Assembly: GCA_937958885.1 (NCBI GenBank)
Contig: CALGMT010000044.1
Location: forward strand, 1-50,696
Source: an uncultured bacterium
GTDB lineage: Bacteria; Verrucomicrobiota; Kiritimatiellia; CAIVKH01
Direction: 5' to 3'
Length of the DNA: 50,696 nucleotides
Part shown: piece after piece, positions 48,371 through 50,696 of the stretch
Position numbering within the stretch: the first letter of the stretch is position 1
How the letters are laid out: the number at the start of each line of letters is the position of its first letter
The notes under the pieces: generated by a model
Seen by the model: only the letters and a program-made list of their open reading frames with translations
What the model was told of the DNA's origin: nothing
Databases searched by the model: none
Position numbers and translations under genes: made by a program

Positions 48371-50056
48371 TTAGACCGGCAGATCGGGAGTCTTGGGGGC
48401 CGGGGGCGGGGATTGGGGCGGACCATCGTAGCGGCGCGGACCGTGTCCGCGCCCGCCGCCGCGCCCGCCGCGCGGACCGCCGCGGCCGCCTCCGCTATGG
48501 CGCGGCCCTCCGCGCGAGGAACCGCCCCGCCCGCCGGAACGCGATCCGCCGTGATAGGAGGGGGAACCCGTCGATGAAAATCGCTCTGGCGGCGCGCCTT
48601 CCGGCGGGGGCGGCAAGACGAGCCACTCGTCCTCCGGGTGTGTGCAGCTCAAGGGGCGGCCGATATATTTTTCGATGTCGGGAATGTGGAACGAATCGCC
48701 TTCATCCGCAAAACTGATGGAGGTGCCGCTCGCGCCGGCGCGCCCGGTCCGTCCGATGCGGTGGACGTAGTCTTCCGGGTCTTCCGGCAGGTTGTAATTC
48801 ACCACGTGCGTGACGTCGTCCACATGGATGCCGCGCCCGGCGACGTCGGTGGCGACGAGGACGCGGATTTCGCCGGCGCGAAATCTTTCGAGGGTCTTGA
48901 CGCGTTTGTCCTGCGGCACGGCCCCGGAAAGAAGCGCGCCGTTGATGTTGTAGCGGCGCAATTTGTCGAGCAGGCGCTCGGCGTTGTCGCGCCGATTCAC
49001 AAAGCAGATCACGCGGCGCGCATTTTCGCGCTGTAGGATGTTGTAGAGCAGGGCGAATTTTTGCTCGTTGGTGACGATGAAAATCACCTGCTCGACGGTG
49101 TCCACCGCGACGTTTTCGGGCGCGACCTCGATGGTGACCGGATCCTTAGTCCACGAAGCGGCCAGTCGGCGCACGTCGCTGCTGAGAGTCGCGCTGAAGA
49201 ATAACGTCTGGCGTCGATCTTTGTGCGGCGTGGCATGCACGATCGTGCGCACGTCGGGGATAAAGCCCATATCGAGCATGCGGTCGGCCTCGTCGAGGAC
49301 GAGCACTTCGACGTGTTTCAGGTCCAGGTCGCCCCGGCGCTTGAAATCGATCAGGCGACCCGGGGTGGCGGCGATGATATCGACCTGCCGGCTGCGCAAC
49401 TGGTTTTTTTGTTTTTCGTAATCCATGCCGCCGAATACCGCGACCGTGTTGAGTCCGGTGTATTTGCCGAGCGCGAGCGCGTCCTTGTGGATTTGGATAC
49501 ACAATTCGCGGGTGGGGGCGAGGATCAGCGCGCGCGGGGCGCCGGGCCGGCGAGCGGCGGTGTCCGGATTGCGGAGGATGTGGCTGAAGATCGTGATGAG
49601 GAAGGCGGCGGTCTTGCCCGTTCCGGTTTGCGCCTGACCGAATGCGTCGCGGCCTTTGAGCGTATGGGGCAGTGTTCCGGCCTGGATTGGGGTGCAGTAC
49701 ATGAATTGGAGGTCGGCGATTGCGCGCATGATCTCGGCGGGCAGATCGAGATCCTGGAAACGGGTTTTGCCTTCGGCCGCGGGCACTTGAAAACTGGCGG
49801 GGTCCCACGGCGCGTCCGGACGATGTTCGGATTGGGGGGGCGGCGCTGGGGCCGGGCTCTGGCGCGGCGCGGATACCGCCGGTTCGGATTGGTGCGCGCT
49901 GCCGCGGCGGCGGGGTTTGAATTCGCCGGGCGCGTGCGCCGGCTTCGCGGGCGGGCGTTCTGTCTTGAAGTCGGGTTTGGCCGGCGAGACCGCCGTTTTC
50001 CTGGAGGATGAGCCGCGCAGATGGCGGATTACTTTTTGAATGAGACGTTTAACCAT
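48371..50056 (-). CDS. DEAD-box RNA helicase with RGG-rich tail
   Basis: ATP-dependent RNA helicase of 561 residues. A basic, Pro-rich N-terminal extension (~95 residues) precedes the Q motif YCTPIQAGTLP, motif I AQTGTGKTAAFL, PTRELCIQI, TPGRLID, VLDEADRMLD, FFSATLS, and the C-terminal HRIGRTGRAG with VATDVAGRGIHVDD. The order and Q-motif context resemble RhlB. The C-terminus is a Gly/Arg-rich tail (GGRGGPRGGRGGGRGHGPR) that probably binds RNA. Such helicases act in mRNA decay or ribosome assembly. ATG 50056 is the natural start. Confidence 0.95.
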   Translation of the reverse strand: MVKRLIQKVIRHLRGSSSRKTAVSPAKPDFKTERPPAKPAHAPGEFKPRRRGSAHQSEPAVSAPRQSPAPAPPPQSEHRPDAPWDPASFQVPAAEGKTRFQDLDLPAEIMRAIADLQFMYCTPIQAGTLPHTLKGRDAFGQAQTGTGKTAAFLITIFSHILRNPDTAARRPGAPRALILAPTRELCIQIHKDALALGKYTGLNTVAVFGGMDYEKQKNQLRSRQVDIIAATPGRLIDFKRRGDLDLKHVEVLVLDEADRMLDMGFIPDVRTIVHATPHKDRRQTLFFSATLSSDVRRLAASWTKDPVTIEVAPENVAVDTVEQVIFIVTNEQKFALLYNILQRENARRVICFVNRRDNAERLLDKLRRYNINGALLSGAVPQDKRVKTLERFRAGEIRVLVATDVAGRGIHVDDVTHVVNYNLPEDPEDYVHRIGRTGRAGASGTSISFADEGDSFHIPDIEKYIGRPLSCTHPEDEWLVLPPPPEGAPPERFSSTGSPSYHGGSRSGGRGGSSRGGPRHSGGGRGGPRGGRGGGRGHGPRRYDGPPQSPPPAPKTPDLPV

Positions 50057-50280
50057 GAATGACTATCCGGACTGTGCGTGCGCCGCCATCGCGGGCGGCC
50101 GCGGCTCGCCCCAAATTGAGGAGCAGCGTTGTGGTTGGCGTGGCAATGGCCTTCTTGCGTATGATGCTTTTTGGCCTCCCGCGAAGACGGATTGCCAATT
50201 GACACTGCATGGTGAAGGGTTCCTGTTGTATCGTCAAGGGAAGAACGCGCGTCCGGGCGGCCGCGCGAGGGGTGTGCAAA

Positions 50281-50682
50281 ATGCAAGGCGAACCTGTCAT
50301 TCTGTTCGATGGCGCGTGCGGCTTGTGCAGCCGGGCGGTCCGCTTTGTCTTGCAGCACGAGCGCGCGCCGTGGTGCAAGTTTGCCGCGATACAATCGGCG
50401 TCCGGGCAGGCGCTGGTGCGGGCGGCAGGCCGCGACCCGTCCACGCTGGACACCCTGTATATGTGGACGGGCGGCGCGCTGCTCGATCGCAGCGAAGCCG
50501 CGCTTGCGATTGCCCGGCAGCTCCGCGCGCCGTGGCGATGGCTGACGGTTTTTCACGTCCTCCCGATTCCCTTGCGCGACGCGCTGTATAATGCAATCGC
50601 GCGCCGGCGATATGCCTGGTTCGGACGTCACGAAGTGTGCGAATTACCTCCCGGATTGGATCGCGCGCGGTTTCTGACCTGA
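50281..50682 (+). CDS. DCC-family thiol-disulfide protein (DUF393)
   Basis: Small protein of 133 residues of the DCC family. The N-terminal motif is VILFDGACGLCSRAVRFVLQH with Cys13 and Cys16, followed by FAAIQSASGQAL, LYMWTGGALLDRSEAALAIA and the C-terminal RDALYNAIARRRYAWFGRH. The thioredoxin-like Cys-x-x-Cys suggests a disulfide role, but the family function is unproven. GAGGGG lies 8 nt before ATG 50281. The last codons end 14 nt before the window edge, so the gene is complete. Confidence 0.93.
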   Translation: MQGEPVILFDGACGLCSRAVRFVLQHERAPWCKFAAIQSASGQALVRAAGRDPSTLDTLYMWTGGALLDRSEAALAIARQLRAPWRWLTVFHVLPIPLRDALYNAIARRRYAWFGRHEVCELPPGLDRARFLT

Positions 50683-50696
50683 GGCATCCTTTATTG

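Noticed and set aside
48371-48700. Gly/Arg-rich tail as a frameshift artefact
   Set aside because: The frame continues smoothly from the helicase core and RGG tails are common in DEAD-box proteins.

Overview
The window reads as chromosomal DNA of a G+C-rich diderm bacterium. LptF/LptG, several lipoprotein signals, heme, biotin and purine genes and a full division/wall operon are present, and no phage, plasmid or CRISPR signature was seen. The divergent FtsZ, the wall-gene order, HemQ and the style of the small exported proteins suggest the PVC superphylum, perhaps a Kiritimatiellota- or Lentisphaerota-like lineage. That placement is inference from gene content and should be tested with marker genes.

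Layout. 1-400: end of a possible gene, then tRNA-Ala(GGC) on the minus strand with its own promoter. 391-9522: one long plus-strand operon with a LysM lipoprotein, two coiled-coil tail-anchored proteins, ogt, then murG-murC-ddl-ftsQ-ftsA-ftsZ, mostly joined by overlapping stop/start codons. 9681-12326: an accessory island with two tandem paralogous small exported proteins closed by a strong terminator, a helical-repeat/YidD fusion whose signal peptide appears frameshifted inside that terminator, a second helical-repeat membrane protein, and a small membrane protein facing it. 12331-18113: miaB, a GltD-like Fe-S flavoprotein, an exported peroxiredoxin and a two-domain acyltransferase that may make amino-acid lipids. 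18123-22687: hemL-hemQ-hemE-hemY, pointing to the coproporphyrin-dependent heme route. 22801-24820: folD and an LPS-export permease. 24801-30406: purB-purM-bioF-bioH-bioC-bioD as one minus-strand operon. 30488-38854: mixed housekeeping and unknown genes (M29 aminopeptidase, YhiN flavoprotein, an orphan solute-binding protein, an RF-1-domain protein, FIST sensor, glycosyltransferase, phosphodiesterase, MBL hydrolase) with two palindromic repeat elements. 38860-41243: thrS-infC, with infC apparently starting at a rare AUA codon. 41551-47665: a four-gene operon for O-acylation of an exported glycan (propeller/LamG lipoprotein, MBOAT, two AlgX/AlgJ-like SGNH proteins). 47694-50682: SelL-like redox protein, RGG-tailed DEAD-box helicase, DCC-family protein.

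Most notable points: FtsZ lacks one of the two T7-loop acidic residues and has an Arg in the tubulin signature; the tandem small exported proteins are an unrecognised family; the YidD gene looks frameshifted in the T-run of a terminator; and a C-terminal module is shared by the lipoprotein and an SGNH protein of the O-acylation operon.
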